From Rhodeus uyekii (Eukaryota; Chordata; Actinopteri; Cypriniformes; Acheilognathidae): a stretch of 64,000 nucleotides of DNA. Location: positions 1,798,001 to 1,862,000 of the forward strand of contig JAWRVZ010000136.1 of NCBI GenBank assembly GCA_037043235.1. The letters are read 5' to 3'. Each line of letters starts with the position of its first letter. Positions within the stretch are counted from its first letter, which is position 1. Both the position numbers and the translations under genes were made by a program. Shown here piece by piece: positions 1-10,264 of the stretch. The notes under the pieces were generated by a model, which worked only from the letters and a program-made list of their open reading frames with translations, made no database searches and had not been told where the DNA came from.

Positions 1-526
1 ACAGCATTGTGTTCCCTCTTCAGGGGCATACATGACCAATATGTTTGTAGGAGGAACCTTATTTAATCCCCATTTCCTTTAAATCCCTGTTCATCTGAGT
101 GCCATCATTGAGGAAACTACACAATTTCCATCGTCTCAAGTGTGAGTGTATGTGAGAAAATAGAAACATTTCTAAGTTAGATGCAATCTATGAAAAACAC
201 ATTTTGAAGTCTGAAATGATCTCTCAATGGAGATGGGCGTTTATGCTAGAAAGAACACTCTACAATAGGGTAACCAGGGTTTTTTAGTCTCAAACTGCAC
301 CAAAAAGGGAAATAATGACGTGAATGATAGTAGGTGTTCTGCATTTCATGGAAACGAGAGTCATTTTAGTGCTGTTCTTAAGTCTGAATGTCTCTGCTGG
401 CTTAAAGTGATCTGCAATGTCTGGTTTATTTCATTATGTGAAGGACAATGGGCAAAAAAAGAAGAAAAACAATCACTTGCATTCTCCCCCATTCTTGCAT
501 TCTTGCCTCATTTTTGAATCTTTTAC
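1..526. other. No feature recognised
   Basis: AT-rich sequence. The only open frame of note (320-517) is 65 codons long, has no recognisable domain and is best taken as chance. I see no RNA gene or repeat that I can name here. Confidence 0.6.
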
Positions 527-901
527 AAACTGCAAAAAAATTGTCTTGTTTTCCAGTGCAAATATCTGAACAAATAAATTCTTAATTCTTAAAGGACACA
601 TTTACTTAACAAACAATATTACTAAAGCAAAATGACTTGCTTACTGGAAAATGTATCAAAATAAAGTGACTATGTTTAAAACAAGAAAAGATTAAATCTG
701 CCAGTGGGGTAAGAAAATTCATTAAATTTAAAAGGAGAACAAGATTACTCTTCATATCCCATAAGGAGACATTTCTATTTTAAGCCTTTTAGCCACTTCA
801 TTTTCAGAAAACAAGACTCATTAACTTGTGTCATTTGGTTCTAAAGTAATTTTATCTTGTTTTAATAATTTGCAGATATTTGTGGGGGAAAACAAGATTA
901 A
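527..901. mobile_element. MITE-like palindromic DNA element
   Basis: The two ends are imperfect inverted copies: the left end reads AAATTGTCTTGTTTTCC and the right end carries GGGGAAAACAAGATT. Between them the sequence is AT-rich, repeats the words AACAAGA and GGGGTAAGAAAATT, and has no coding capacity. This is the pattern of a non-autonomous DNA transposon, and I recognise the TCTTGTTTTCCAGT ends as a common fish repeat. The superfamily is uncertain because I cannot define the target duplication. Confidence 0.6.
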
Positions 902-2508
902 AATATATGAACTATATAAAAGTTTTTTAAACAGTACATGTAAAATGTGTTTATTAAAATGTTTACTATTTACTGTCATTCAATTTTTGTATATATTCTT
1001 ACTATTATTTTGTTTAATCATTTGCATTATAGACACATTATATGTGTCACTATATAACTCTCTTCTCTAGATATTGGTAACAGCCATTTAAATCAGTCAA
1101 CCACCAATCATGATATCAATTATTCATGATTATCCATTTCCTCACTGAAAGACAAAGTACCTACATGAACTGTAATTTTCAATATTTTGGCAGTCTCTTC
1201 CTCTCCCACATTGACTCTATGTGAGCCACACATCGACTTTATAGTGGATGGAATCAGTACATATGCTGAGCTATTTCATGTCTGTGGTCTCGCTCAAGTA
1301 CACACACGCAGAGAGTGGGCAGATGTCCTACAGAGTGGAGATTAGGTTGATATGGAGAAGGAGCTCTCTGCTGAGAATCAAATGGAATCAGAGTCTCTCC
1401 ACCTACCACCTGCAATCAATCCTGGGGAAGAGCTTCATCCTCACCGCACAATTACAATCAGCCATATTCAGTATCGGGTTTGTCCTCTTTGTTCCTCATT
1501 ATCGACTACCACTCAACTCTGTGCACTCAACCTCAATAGAACGACAGGATGGCCGCTGGGAGAAAAATGGACGTGGACTGACAATATGAGGGAGGTGAGT
1601 GGAAGTGCAGGGCACACATGAGAGATCTACCAGCAGAAATGGGCGGGAAGGGAAAATAATTGGAGTTGAAAAATTAGAGGTTTAAAAGATTGCATCTTCA
1701 TTTTACATTCGTTCAGGACGTGGCCAGAAAAAGTAAAGTTGTACCCCTGTATGACCTGCTGGAATGGCTCTCAAACAGCCAGCAGGACTTGATTACCATG
1801 ATCATAAATCTAGTCAGTTAATGGCAGAAAAGTACAATAGCTCACTATTGCAACATTTAATTGAATCTTTTCAATCTTTTTATTTAATTCAAGTTTTTCG
1901 TAATAAATAATAGAGAAAAAACCAGCTTCAATGCAATGACCATTTAAATTACCTTAAATGGTTCTTATCAAATGGTGTAAATTGACCAAATTGTCTGAGC
2001 TATGCCAATCTGATGGTTTTATAGTCTTACTCTGTGCCAACAATTTTCTCATTTACTGTATTTCTCCTAAAGAAAGTACTCAAAATAAACATAACTGAGA
2101 CTATAGTCTCCTGGGCTGTGACAGAGCAATAAAACTTCCCTCTGGGAATCTAAAACTGTGTTTAGTGTTTGCTTTCCAAAGTAAGCAGTGAATCACTGTT
2201 CTGGAAAAAAAAAAAAAGAGAGAACCATTGCAAGAAGAAAACGTTACCACATAAAAAGGCAAATGCCACATTCAAAACCCATGTCTAATGGTTGTGAGAA
2301 TACACAAACGGCACATCCCAGATGCCGTTAATATTCTTTCTGTTGTTCAGTCTGTTTTTCCTCGGCTCCTGGATTGCCCTCTCAAACAGTTTCGGCCTGC
2401 AGGAGTGTGTTGTTTACTAACCACAAGGGACTCGGTATCTCGCAGAATGCTGACTACAGTGGTTTCACACAGGTTTCAGAACACAGAGACGTGATAGGCC
2501 CGAGGCGT
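902..2508. other. Unannotated stretch
   Basis: Overlapping open frames lie at 1248-1621 (113 and 89 codons) but neither translation resembles a known family, and both use unremarkable composition. An A13 tract lies near 2206. No element ends, tRNA or exon-like sequence could be supported. Confidence 0.5.
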
Positions 2509-2550
<42 letters not shown>

Positions 2551-2565
2551 ACAGAGAGAGAGAGA
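2509..2565. repeat. (CA)n-(GA)n microsatellite
   Basis: About 35 bp of CA dinucleotides, one AAA interruption, then a short GA run. The open frame across it is an artefact of the repeat. Confidence 0.95.
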
Positions 2566-3044
2566 ATAACAGAGGAGCATTAACATGAAGAATAGAGAAG
2601 ATACCAGTGCTTGGAGGTAAGGAGTAGCACTAACGAAGCAGTGTTGTCAAGAATAACAATAAAAACACTTGAGAAGACTGTGGAAAAGAGAAAGTGTCTT
2701 TTCTCTGTAATAGGTAACATCGAGGAAACATTATCCATCAGCAGATGCAACACAGAAAGCAAGATTAAAAATTCCTTAAGCAAAAACATGTGCATTCATG
2801 GGAGAACAGTGTTGTAGTTTTAAGCAAGTTTATGTTTTAATCTATTATCAAAACCACAAACCTTCTGGCTTGGTTCTCTACCAGCATGTCCCCAGTGAAG
2901 TTTTGGACTAATTCACAATTATTTTCTTAATCGATTTTAGATTTTGTAGATTATGGTTCAATGACATTGCATTGTTTTTCTGTAAAGATGTAACAATCTG
3001 GCACCAATGGGTTTGTGCCTTAAAAATAACACACACAGAAAGGC
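2566..3044. other. No feature recognised
   Basis: Two overlapping open frames on opposite strands (2580-2795 and 2611-2817) shadow each other and match nothing known. No repeat ends seen. Confidence 0.5.
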
Positions 3045-3200
3045 ATGCACATGTTTTCATGTTTTATGGGGTCTTTCTATAGACATAATGATTTTTATAC
3101 TATACAAACTGTATCTTCTATGCCCTAACCCTAAAGCTACCCATCACAGTTAACTGTCTGCATTTTTTACATAAAAAAAACATCCGTTGGTTTCTTGAAA
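3045..3200. repeat. Fragment of a dispersed fish repeat
   Basis: The run of words TTTTTATACTATACAAACTG, CCCTAACCCTAAAGC and CACAGTTAACTGTCTGCA matches from memory a very common cyprinid non-autonomous DNA repeat. Only one end is present, so it is a truncated copy. Boundaries are approximate. Confidence 0.45.
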
Positions 3201-3777
3201 TACATTAATTATAGACATTTAACATTCAAGGTCAGAGTTTCAAAACAACCCCGAACCAAAACGTTTGAGGAATATCAATATGGCACTGCCTTGCAAACAC
3301 AGAAAAACAGTTGACTTTTCTCTCCCCCACTCCTTCATTCGGAAAATTGAGATAAAAATAAAACTAGGGGAAGGAGTGCAATCTGCGCAGGTTAATAACT
3401 TCACATTGACCCAGCAGACAAAAAAACACTCTTCCCTCCATCTGTCCTAATGAGACAGAGAGGAAGTGATAAAGGAAGGCTTAGAAAAAAAAGTCATGGT
3501 TATAGAATGAAAACTGAGGATAGGAAAAGGCCATGTTATAAAGTAATGGATGGGTTAATAAAATAAAATAAAGATGGCAAAAGCACTGCCAGGGCCCCAC
3601 CCTCGCCTCACAGTCAGGGCCTGGTCCCAAAGAGAGGCCTCTCATCAAAGGGGGAAAAAAGGGACTATCTCCCCTGTCTGAGGCACCATATGCTCACAAT
3701 AACAGTCAAATTCGCACACAGATATAAGCTCTTTTTCATGCATATCAATTAGGTTTAATTAAGAATGCCGCTTGTCG

Positions 3778-3778
<1 letters not shown>
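3201..3778. other. No feature recognised
   Basis: Mixed-composition DNA with a 61-codon open frame (3265-3450) that has no recognisable content. Nothing else supported. Confidence 0.5.

Positions 3779-3817
<39 letters not shown>
3779..3817. repeat. (CA)n microsatellite
   Basis: About 19 uninterrupted CA units. The frame running through it (3765-4064) is a repeat artefact. Confidence 0.95.
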
Positions 3818-3819
<2 letters not shown>

Positions 3820-4797
3820 CCTTCCACATCCTGAAGCTGTGTGTGAATACGGAGCATCTTGTTAAAGTCGAGACTCACAAAAAAATGCAACTAATTGATA
3901 TTCACATATTCCAGAACCATAGGCCTCTCCGGTCAACAGATGGTGTTCATTTAACCCTAGGAGCCCAAAGCAAACAACACTGTGTCTTTTTAACACCTCC
4001 TGAAATACTCTTTCCACCCGCACACCCTCATCATGACAAAATACTGTCATTCAGCGTCACTTGAAATTACACGTAGAACCGCAGAGACAATTTCTCCTGA
4101 GTGATAAGAAATATGTCAAGATAACATACATATTGATGTGTGTAAACGGAGGCGTGTTTGTTACGGCGTCTGTGACAAGACGGCACTGGCGTCCGGGGAG
4201 GAGCGCACCCGGGTTTGAGCTGAAGAGTCTCGGTCGCACACTGATAGGAGCAGCAGCTACTTAATGATGGAACCCGTGCCCCTAGAGGGGGGCTGTTGCC
4301 ATAGTAACAGATGCAGTTTGGGTGGGATGCTCTCAGCCAGTAATAGGGTGGAAGGAGGGAGGAGGAACGGGGAGAAGTGTTTGAGAAAAGGAGGGTCCTC
4401 AAGGGCCTTTTTAACACCCAGACAGCCTGCTCACACCAACGAGCCTTACATTTCGTCAGCTGTTGACCGAGTAAAGGACTTTCATTCACTTCGCATCACA
4501 GACACATCAATAACACATATTTAAGAGTTATCAATACAACTGCTTTAGTATGGGCATAGTTTTCCTGCTGGATTTAACAGTTATCCAGCTAAACAAGGCA
4601 AAAAAGTGCTTACTACACATGTGAAGTTTTCACACTCTACAATGTTATATGAATCCAATCGCTTCTAGCTATGCAAGCTTGATTTCACACATTCAAACAT
4701 TCAGCAACACAATTCATCACACAATGCAAGTGCGTGCTGATTTCTAAGCTTTGCCACAAGGGATGCTGTAACAGACAAAAAAAAAATATATAGTTTA
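3818..4797. other. Unique stretch with a GC-richer core
   Basis: The segment 4140-4470 is richer in G+C and CpG than its surroundings and holds an RFX-type X-box (listed separately). Opposed open frames of 60-140 codons overlap here and no domain is recognisable in any of them. It could be a regulatory element or an unannotated promoter, but the sequence alone does not show a transcript. Confidence 0.35.
4295..4308. promoter_or_regulatory. X-box (RFX transcription factor site)
   Basis: GTTGCCATAGTAAC fits the X-box consensus GTNRCC-N(0-3)-RGYAAC at every defined position, with a two-base spacer. RFX factors bind such imperfect palindromes upstream of ciliary genes in animals. Whether this site is used is inference. 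No gene start is visible next to it. Confidence 0.5.
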
Positions 4798-4925
4798 GCT
4801 CAAGGGTGTCAAAAACAGTTCCAGAAGGGCCACAACCCTGTAGAGTTTAACTTCGAGCCTAATTAAATGAACCCAATCAAGCTATCCATGGCCTTTAGTA
4901 TTATTTGAAATCTACATGTTCTGGT
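4798..4925 (+). repeat. Dispersed fish repeat fragment
   Basis: The order of words CAAGGGTGTCAAAA, CCAGAAGGGCCAC, CTAATTAAATGAACC and TTGAAATCTACATG follows a widespread teleost repeat beginning with a CAAGGGTGTCAAACTC-like end, which I recognise from memory. No second end is present. Superfamily not assigned. Confidence 0.5.
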
Positions 4926-5189
4926 TTGCCTGAGACCAACTGAATGACCAGTTTAAACCAGTGAACATCCAACTTGGCCAGACAAGAAGACAACCTTAAA
5001 CCAAAGGAATTTAAGGAATTAAGTTTAAGAAGTTTTGTTTGTTCTTTGTTTGATTGTTTTGTTTTGTCTCAGGAAAACCTTATTGAGCAATGTAAAATCA
5101 AAGATATCTGTTTTCAAACTACCTGGACAAACTGCACTGGGGAGTGTTCCAGTTTGTTTACATATTGTAAACCCCCCAAAATTGTCTGG

Positions 5190-5508
5190 TGTCACCGTTC
5201 TGTCATGTCTCTGTCTACTTCCTGTTTCCTACAATGACCTCCCAGTGTATTTCCACTCACTTGCTGCGTCATCAATCCCCTCATTAGTCTTGTCACCTGT
5301 GTCTCATTCCCTCATTTAATCCTTGTGTATTTAAACCCTGTGATTCCTTCAGTCCCTATCGATAGTTGTCAGTTGATGGTTGTGGTTTCCTCAGGCGCTC
5401 TATATGTATTCCACTACGTTTTGCACAATAAATTAAATTTTATATTTAAAAGTGTTTTCCAGTTCTCCTGTGCATCGGTGCCTTTCTCATCTCCTTACAA
5501 CTGTGACA
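5190..5508 (+). mobile_element. Solo LTR, exact 5-bp target duplication
   Basis: Starts TGTCACC and ends GTGACA, with TCTGG directly before (5185-5189) and directly after (5509-5513). This is the signature of an LTR retrotransposon reduced to one LTR by recombination. Inside, on the plus strand, are a TATTTAAACCC box near 5330 and an AATAAA signal at 5427-5432, in the order expected for a promoter and polyadenylation site. The open frames across it are chance. Lineage (gypsy-like or other) cannot be told without the internal region. Confidence 0.85.
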
Positions 5509-5513
5509 TCTGG

Positions 5514-6007
5514 GAGTAAGTTCAATCAACTCAGAGGATGAGTAAGGTGAACACCTTCTCAACAGAGTGCCGAATCCAGGAGTCACCATAGAAACAAATG
5601 CTAAAAAAAGAAGTCTGCAAAACTTCTACTCTTGTGTAACGCTTATTTACATTCTTTGTACAAATCATCACCTGCTGAACACAATATTTATTTTTTTACT
5701 CTATCTTTTAATGGTTAAGAATATTGTATTGCTGTGAAAAAATAATTATATTGTTTGTTTGATGCTAAGCCTAAACACACACAAAAAGATTGATTGAATT
5801 ACAAAACTCAGTCTGTGTTTTCAAAAGATAATATGGCTATTTAAAAGTTATTTTTTCATGCTTAGACGCTTTGCTTCCACATTTAATTTGAATGTGAACT
5901 GATCTGATCTGACTTCAGTATTATATATATTTAAAACTATCTGTATTTTATTAAGCATTATATAAATAAAGGTGACTTAACTTGAATAATAAAAAATAAA
6001 AAACTAT
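5514..6007. other. AT-rich spacer with a repeat tail
   Basis: No gene. The word ATATAAATAAAGGTGACTTA near 5955-5975 also occurs near 32395-32415 and, reverse-complemented, near 20868. It is the end of a widespread fish repeat. Confidence 0.5.
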
Positions 6008-7361
6008 ATTTCCCTTTCAAGGTAACTCTTGCTGTGGGTCGTGACAATGATCTCAGGGGTTTGTTCTGCCATCTCTGCCACCTCGTCTCACAGTTGCCAC
6101 CCGGGAATCCTGCTATCGCTGAGTAACTCGCCCCCAGGGTCCCAGAGCAGTTATTCCAGGCATTCCATCCAGGATAGGGCCCTGGAGCAAACGCTCAAGA
6201 AAATACCAGAGGCCAGGCTCGGGCTAGTTCCCTAGTACAGTTTCTGTCAAATATATATCTTTGGGTCCTGTGAGCAGGCTCTGGTAATGGGCAAATAAGT
6301 AAATCTCTGCTGTGTTAGGGTCTTGAGCGCGCTGGCTGTGCCCATGGATGCTTCAGTCCCATCTGGCAGTCTCCAAGGAGGCTGCCCCGGCTCACAAACA
6401 GACAAATCAGTGGGGCTAGATATGGACCTGGCCATATCTCAGCCCTCATCTGGTGGTCTGATTTCCTCTTCTGGAGTTGGAAGCATGCACTGTGGTTACG
6501 TCCACTCCAGCAGAGGCATTGGCACTATGGTTATCCTGTTCTGAGGAACTAGACGCCATTAGCATTGACACTGGACATTAAGTCTTGATGTTCTGAAGTC
6601 TCGATGTCTCGATGACCTAGATGTTTCTGAAAGTTGGGCTTCCAGTGCAAGGCCTATCATTTCAGTTTCTTCAACCTGGTCTAGCTTTATCACCCCACAT
6701 CCTGAGGAGCCGCGTTTTGAACTACATCAATGTCTTGTTGATCTTACTTCAGTCACGGCAGTTAGCAATTCTGCATTGAGATGCTGTTCCTGCTCCCATC
6801 TAGGAGCCAGGGTAAGGTAGAAAGCTAGGAAGAGTGTATTTTCCCTTATATCAAGGACCACTTAACAAGGCACAATTCCGTCCTGTTATAAAGCTAGGCC
6901 AGTCACTCACTGAGCAGTTGAGATTGCTGGGCCTCATAGCAACAGCTTCCAGTGTTAATCATTTGGTCCCATTCAGTAGTGACTCAAAACCAGAGGGTTT
7001 TCCCTGAGAGGCAACCCACCTCTACACAATCGAGGTCATGAAGCTTTGCCTATGCAAACTTGGTTATGTGTTAGAGCCCTGGTTTCTCTGCACCTCAGTT
7101 CACGATGCCAATGTCTCTTAGGTGCCCTTTACGAACCACTGTTCTACCCCTGGTAGCCCGAGGGAACCAGGGCACACAGGTCCAAGGTGGGATTTCCCAG
7201 CTTGCACTGGGGAGGTAATTCCAGATCTCCCCAGCAGGCAGAGCCCTGGAGTGGATGTTTAAGAAATACCAGAGGCCAGCCTAAAGAGGCTGGTTCCCTT
7301 CTTAGAGTTCCTGGCAGGGCCAGATATCTATTAGTGTCCCTGGGGAATGGAGACTTCACCC

Positions 7362-7563
7362 TGAGGTAGTGGAGCAGATTTTACAAGTGGTTCTGTTTGT
7401 GTCTCAAGAGACATCTCATGGGCCACTTTGGTTCTCCTTCACTCACCCACTTGCTCTCGGACTGGTCGCCATGGTTCAGCTGTGGCTGAGGCTAAATCTG
7501 TACTTTCTTTTTCCTATTACTCCGCTCCCAGGAGTTTGCAGAGACAAGGTCCATCTCAATTGA
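7362..7563 (+). pseudogene. DIRS RNase H domain remnant
   Basis: The fragment reads like the C-terminal half of the DIRS RNase H region. It has the SQETSHGPLWFSFTHP-type block followed by a VAMVQLW-type block and a PLPGVC-type end, closely parallel to the minus-strand copy at 26443-26667. It sits directly upstream of the recombinase remnant, as in intact DIRS elements. Upstream the frame is lost. It is a relic inside copy D1. Confidence 0.7.
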
Positions 7564-7617
7564 ATTGCCCCGTGTTGGCCGGACAGTGTATGGTTTTCAA
7601 CCTAGTGTCCCTCCTCA

Positions 7618-7944
7618 TTGGAGCTCAGTGGAGATTGCAGTCAGAAAGGACCTCCTGTCCCAGGCAGGGGGCTTGATAGCCCATCCTTGCCTGGAACTGT
7701 GGAGACTGTCGGCTTGGCTTCTGAGGGGGCCCAGCTCATAGATTCTGGTCTCTCAAATAAGGCTGTTGAGACCATTCTCCACTCCAGAGCTTCGTCCTCA
7801 AGAAAACTGTATGCTCTGAAGTGGAAAACTTTCACTTCATGGTGCAGTGAGAGGAAGCTGAACCCAGTTACCTGTCAGATTGTCAGACCTTATAAGCAGT
7901 ACGCAATAAGGGACATTTTGTATTTACTTGTATTGTTTGACTAA
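7618..7944 (+). pseudogene. DIRS tyrosine recombinase, N-terminal remnant
   Basis: A 108-codon frame. Its second half contains the core-binding type block with ETILHSRASSSRKLYALKW and then FTSWCSERKLNPVTC, a pattern I recognise from the start of the DIRS tyrosine recombinase. The catalytic part (the R, HxxR and Y residues) is absent, because the frame ends in unrelated AT-rich sequence at about 7915-7945. It is therefore a 3'-truncated pseudogene. The minus-strand copy in D3 (around 26250-26310) shows the same SWCSE and VTCQV words. Confidence 0.75.
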
Positions 7945-7945
7945 T

Positions 7946-8134
7946 ATTTAATTTAATTTAATGATCTGAAACATTTAACTGTGACAAGAAGGGGGCAAAC
8001 ACCACTGAAATTTTTACACCACTTTGGCCTGCTTTCTGGAATACCCCCTAGTTTGATATAATGAACTGACTAACTAGAACACCACGTTGACCGGGCCAGC
8101 TTAAATCAACTGAGACCAGATTAGGCTAGTTAGA

Positions 8135-8172
<38 letters not shown>

Positions 8173-8272
8173 CTTACTGCAACAGTCAAAGTCAGGAACC
8201 AGTCAGTCAGCTTGCTGGCTGACCAACAGTGTAGGGGGTGCAAATAGCAAGAGTTCTAGTAATGTTATTACC
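7946..8272. other. Spacer with a T32 tract
   Basis: Non-coding. Contains an uninterrupted run of 32 T at 8139-8170. Nothing else recognised. Confidence 0.6.
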
Positions 8273-8280
8273 TTCTAAAG

Positions 8281-8904
8281 CAGTGGTAACCAATCTTTTC
8301 AAGCTGAAGATCACCCACCTCGGCCTTAATGAAAGGCAAGATCTACCTATCGAAGAATAGATAAGTTACTCACTCAAGTCAGTGTGATGGCTGTGAATGA
8401 ATACTGTCTGCGAAGTCTGGCTCAAAGCTAGAGACAACCAGTTCCGTGCACAAATTGCGCTCTTTTGCGGGTAGCGGCCTTTAAATTTTGGGTTGTTGGT
8501 ATTGTGGTGCCGCTCCAGATTCCCTCTTTTACATAATGCTTGTTTTTGGTGGCACAACATACATACACACGTATCTTTTACCAAGGTAAAACAGAAATTC
8601 CTGTTCCCATTCTGAATGAAAATTGTATGTTTTTGCCTTTTTTCATGGAGCCTCCGCCATTGTAGTTTGACTGTTACTTCGCAGCCACAAGCTGTCACCA
8701 TGGAGATCCATGTTGACGTTTGTGACAGTTCATTTACGGGTGCTCTTCTTTTATCTGATTGGTCACTTCATTGAAAATAAATAAAGCAGTTGGATTAAGA
8801 AATACAGACGCTTGCAAAACTGAAAATGTTTTTATTTTCGAGAGCTACCGGGACAGTGATAAAGATCGACCAGTCGATCACGATCGACAGGTTGGTGACC
8901 ACTG
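8281..8904 (-). mobile_element. hAT DNA transposon, internally deleted
   Basis: Inverted ends CAGTGGTAACCAA and TTGGTGACCACTG are flanked by exact 8-bp duplications TTCTAAAG (8273-8280 and 8905-8912). The 8-bp duplication and CAGTGG-type ends are diagnostic of the hAT superfamily. At 624 bp it is far shorter than an autonomous element (usually over 2.5 kb) and keeps only the transposase N-terminus on the minus strand. Confidence 0.9.
8366..8701 (-). pseudogene. hAT transposase N-terminal fragment with zinc finger
   Basis: The 111-codon frame contains a block reading FCFTLVKDTCVCMLCHQK, then KRGNLERHHNT. This is a C-x2-C ... H-x(4)-H arrangement like the BED-type zinc finger that opens many hAT transposases and their domesticated relatives (ZBED and GTF2IRD2-like proteins). 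The DDE/RNase H-like catalytic core and the C-terminal dimerisation region are missing, so it cannot transpose. The start is placed at the M nearest the inner side of the right inverted repeat. Whether the short protein is made is unknown. Confidence 0.7.
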
Positions 8905-9111
8905 TTCTAAAGTAACTCGTAAAGTAGCCCATTACTTTTACACTTACAACAAAATATATAAGTTATGTTTCCAAGTAAGAACTGCAGGTTAGTTTGTTTT
9001 TCCACTTATTGTCTGATACCTCTCATGTACCCAGGCTGAATCAGAAGTAAGGTGCAGAAGTATTGTGTGCACTGTTTTAACATAAAGGTTATTGTACATC
9101 TAGACTAAATA

Positions 9112-10264
9112 CACTCACCTAAAGGATTATTAGGAACACCTGTTCAATTTCTCATTAATGCAATTATCTAATCAACCAATCACATGGCAGTTTCAATGCA
9201 TTTAGTGGTGTTGTCCTGGTAAAGACAATCTCCTGAACTCCAAACTGAATGTCAGAATGGGAAAGAAAGGTGATTTAAGCAATTTTGAGTGTGGCATGAT
9301 TGTTGGTGTCAGACGGGCCGGTCTGAGTATTTCACAATCTGCTCAGTTACTGGGATTTTCACGCACAACCATTTCAAGGGTTTACAAAGAATGGTGTGAA
9401 AAGGGAAAAATATCCAGTCTGTCCTATGGGTGAAAATGCCTTGTTGATGCTAGAGGTCAGAGGAGAATGGGCAGACTGATTCAAGCTGATAGAAGAGCAA
9501 CTTTGACTGAAATAGCTACTCGTTACAACCGAGGTATGCAGCAAAGTATTTGTGAAGCCACAACACACACAACCTTGATGCGGATGGGCTACAACAGCAG
9601 AAGACCCCACCGGGTACCACTCATCTCCACTACAAATAGGAAAAAGAGGCTATAATTTGCACGAGCTCACCAACATTGGACAGTTGAAGACTGGAAAAAT
9701 GTTGCCTGGTCTGATGAGTCTCGATTTCTGTTGAGACATTCAGATGGTCAGAATTTGCCATAAACAGAATGAGAACATAGATCCATCATGCCTTGTTACC
9801 AATGTGCAGGCTGGTGGTGGGGGTGTAATGGTGTGGGGATGTTTTATTGGCCACACTTTAGGCCACACTTTAGGCCCCTAAGTGCCAATTGGGCATTGTT
9901 TAAATGCCACGGCCTACCTGAGCATTGTTTCTGACCATCCTCTGATGGCTATTTCCAGCAGGATAATGCACCATGTCACAAAGCTTGAATAATTTCAAAT
10001 TGGTTTCTTGAACATGACAATGAGTTCACTGTACTAAAATGTCCCCCACAGTCACCAGATCTCAATCCAATAGAGCATCTTTCCATCAAATTCAAATTTC
10101 CATCAATTGCAAGATGCTATCTTATCAATATGGACCAACATTTCTAAAGAATGCTTTCAGCACCTTGTTGAATCAATGCTACGTAGAATTAAGGCCGTTC
10201 TGAAGGTGAAAGGGGGTCAAACACAGTACTAGTATGGTGTTCCTAATAATCCTTTAGGTGAGTG
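9112..10264 (+). mobile_element. Tc1/mariner element, family T1 (copy 1)
   Basis: A perfect 29-bp inverted repeat starts CACTCACCTAAAGG at both ends, and TA flanks each side, as expected for Tc1/mariner insertion. Length 1153 bp is close to full size. The same family recurs in inverse orientation at 61057-62254. Confidence 0.92.
9257..10143 (+). pseudogene. Tc1-type transposase pseudogene (copy 1)
   Basis: Reading starts at MGKKGDLS. It passes a helix-turn-helix block (SISQSAQLLGFSRTTISRVY), then a second block MGRLIQADRRATLTEIATRY, and the catalytic WSDES (first D) near 9710. A QQDNAPCH-like (second D) and an SPDLNP-like block (third acidic residue) follow near 9955 and 10050. Stops and frameshifts occur near 9430, 9655 and 9750. 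Most ORF pieces are in different frames, so the enzyme is dead. DDE transposases of this class cut and paste at TA. Confidence 0.85.

Larger units (their letters stand above)
6008..7945 (+). mobile_element. Eroded DIRS1-type retrotransposon (copy D1)
   Basis: Begins with TTCCCTTTCAAGG, the same type of terminus as the DIRS copy at 62341, and ends inside the tyrosine recombinase frame at about 7945. The middle (6040-7350) is broken by stops and frameshifts and includes a duplicated motif (AAATACCAGAGGCCAG at about 6200 and 7265). The 3' part still reads as RNase H followed by recombinase, the DIRS order. The 3' inverted repeat and the internal complementary region are missing. DIRS elements use a tyrosine recombinase, not an integrase, to insert. 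This copy cannot do so. Confidence 0.75.

Noticed and set aside
1248..1621. Overlapping plus frames of 113 and 89 codons
   Set aside because: No domain, no splice signals that make sense, and each shadows the other.
3765..4064. Frame containing a long TH repeat
   Set aside because: Translation of a CA microsatellite.
4067..4489. 140-codon minus frame
   Set aside because: Opposed by several other open frames. The composition follows a GC-richer patch, and no recognisable motif was found.
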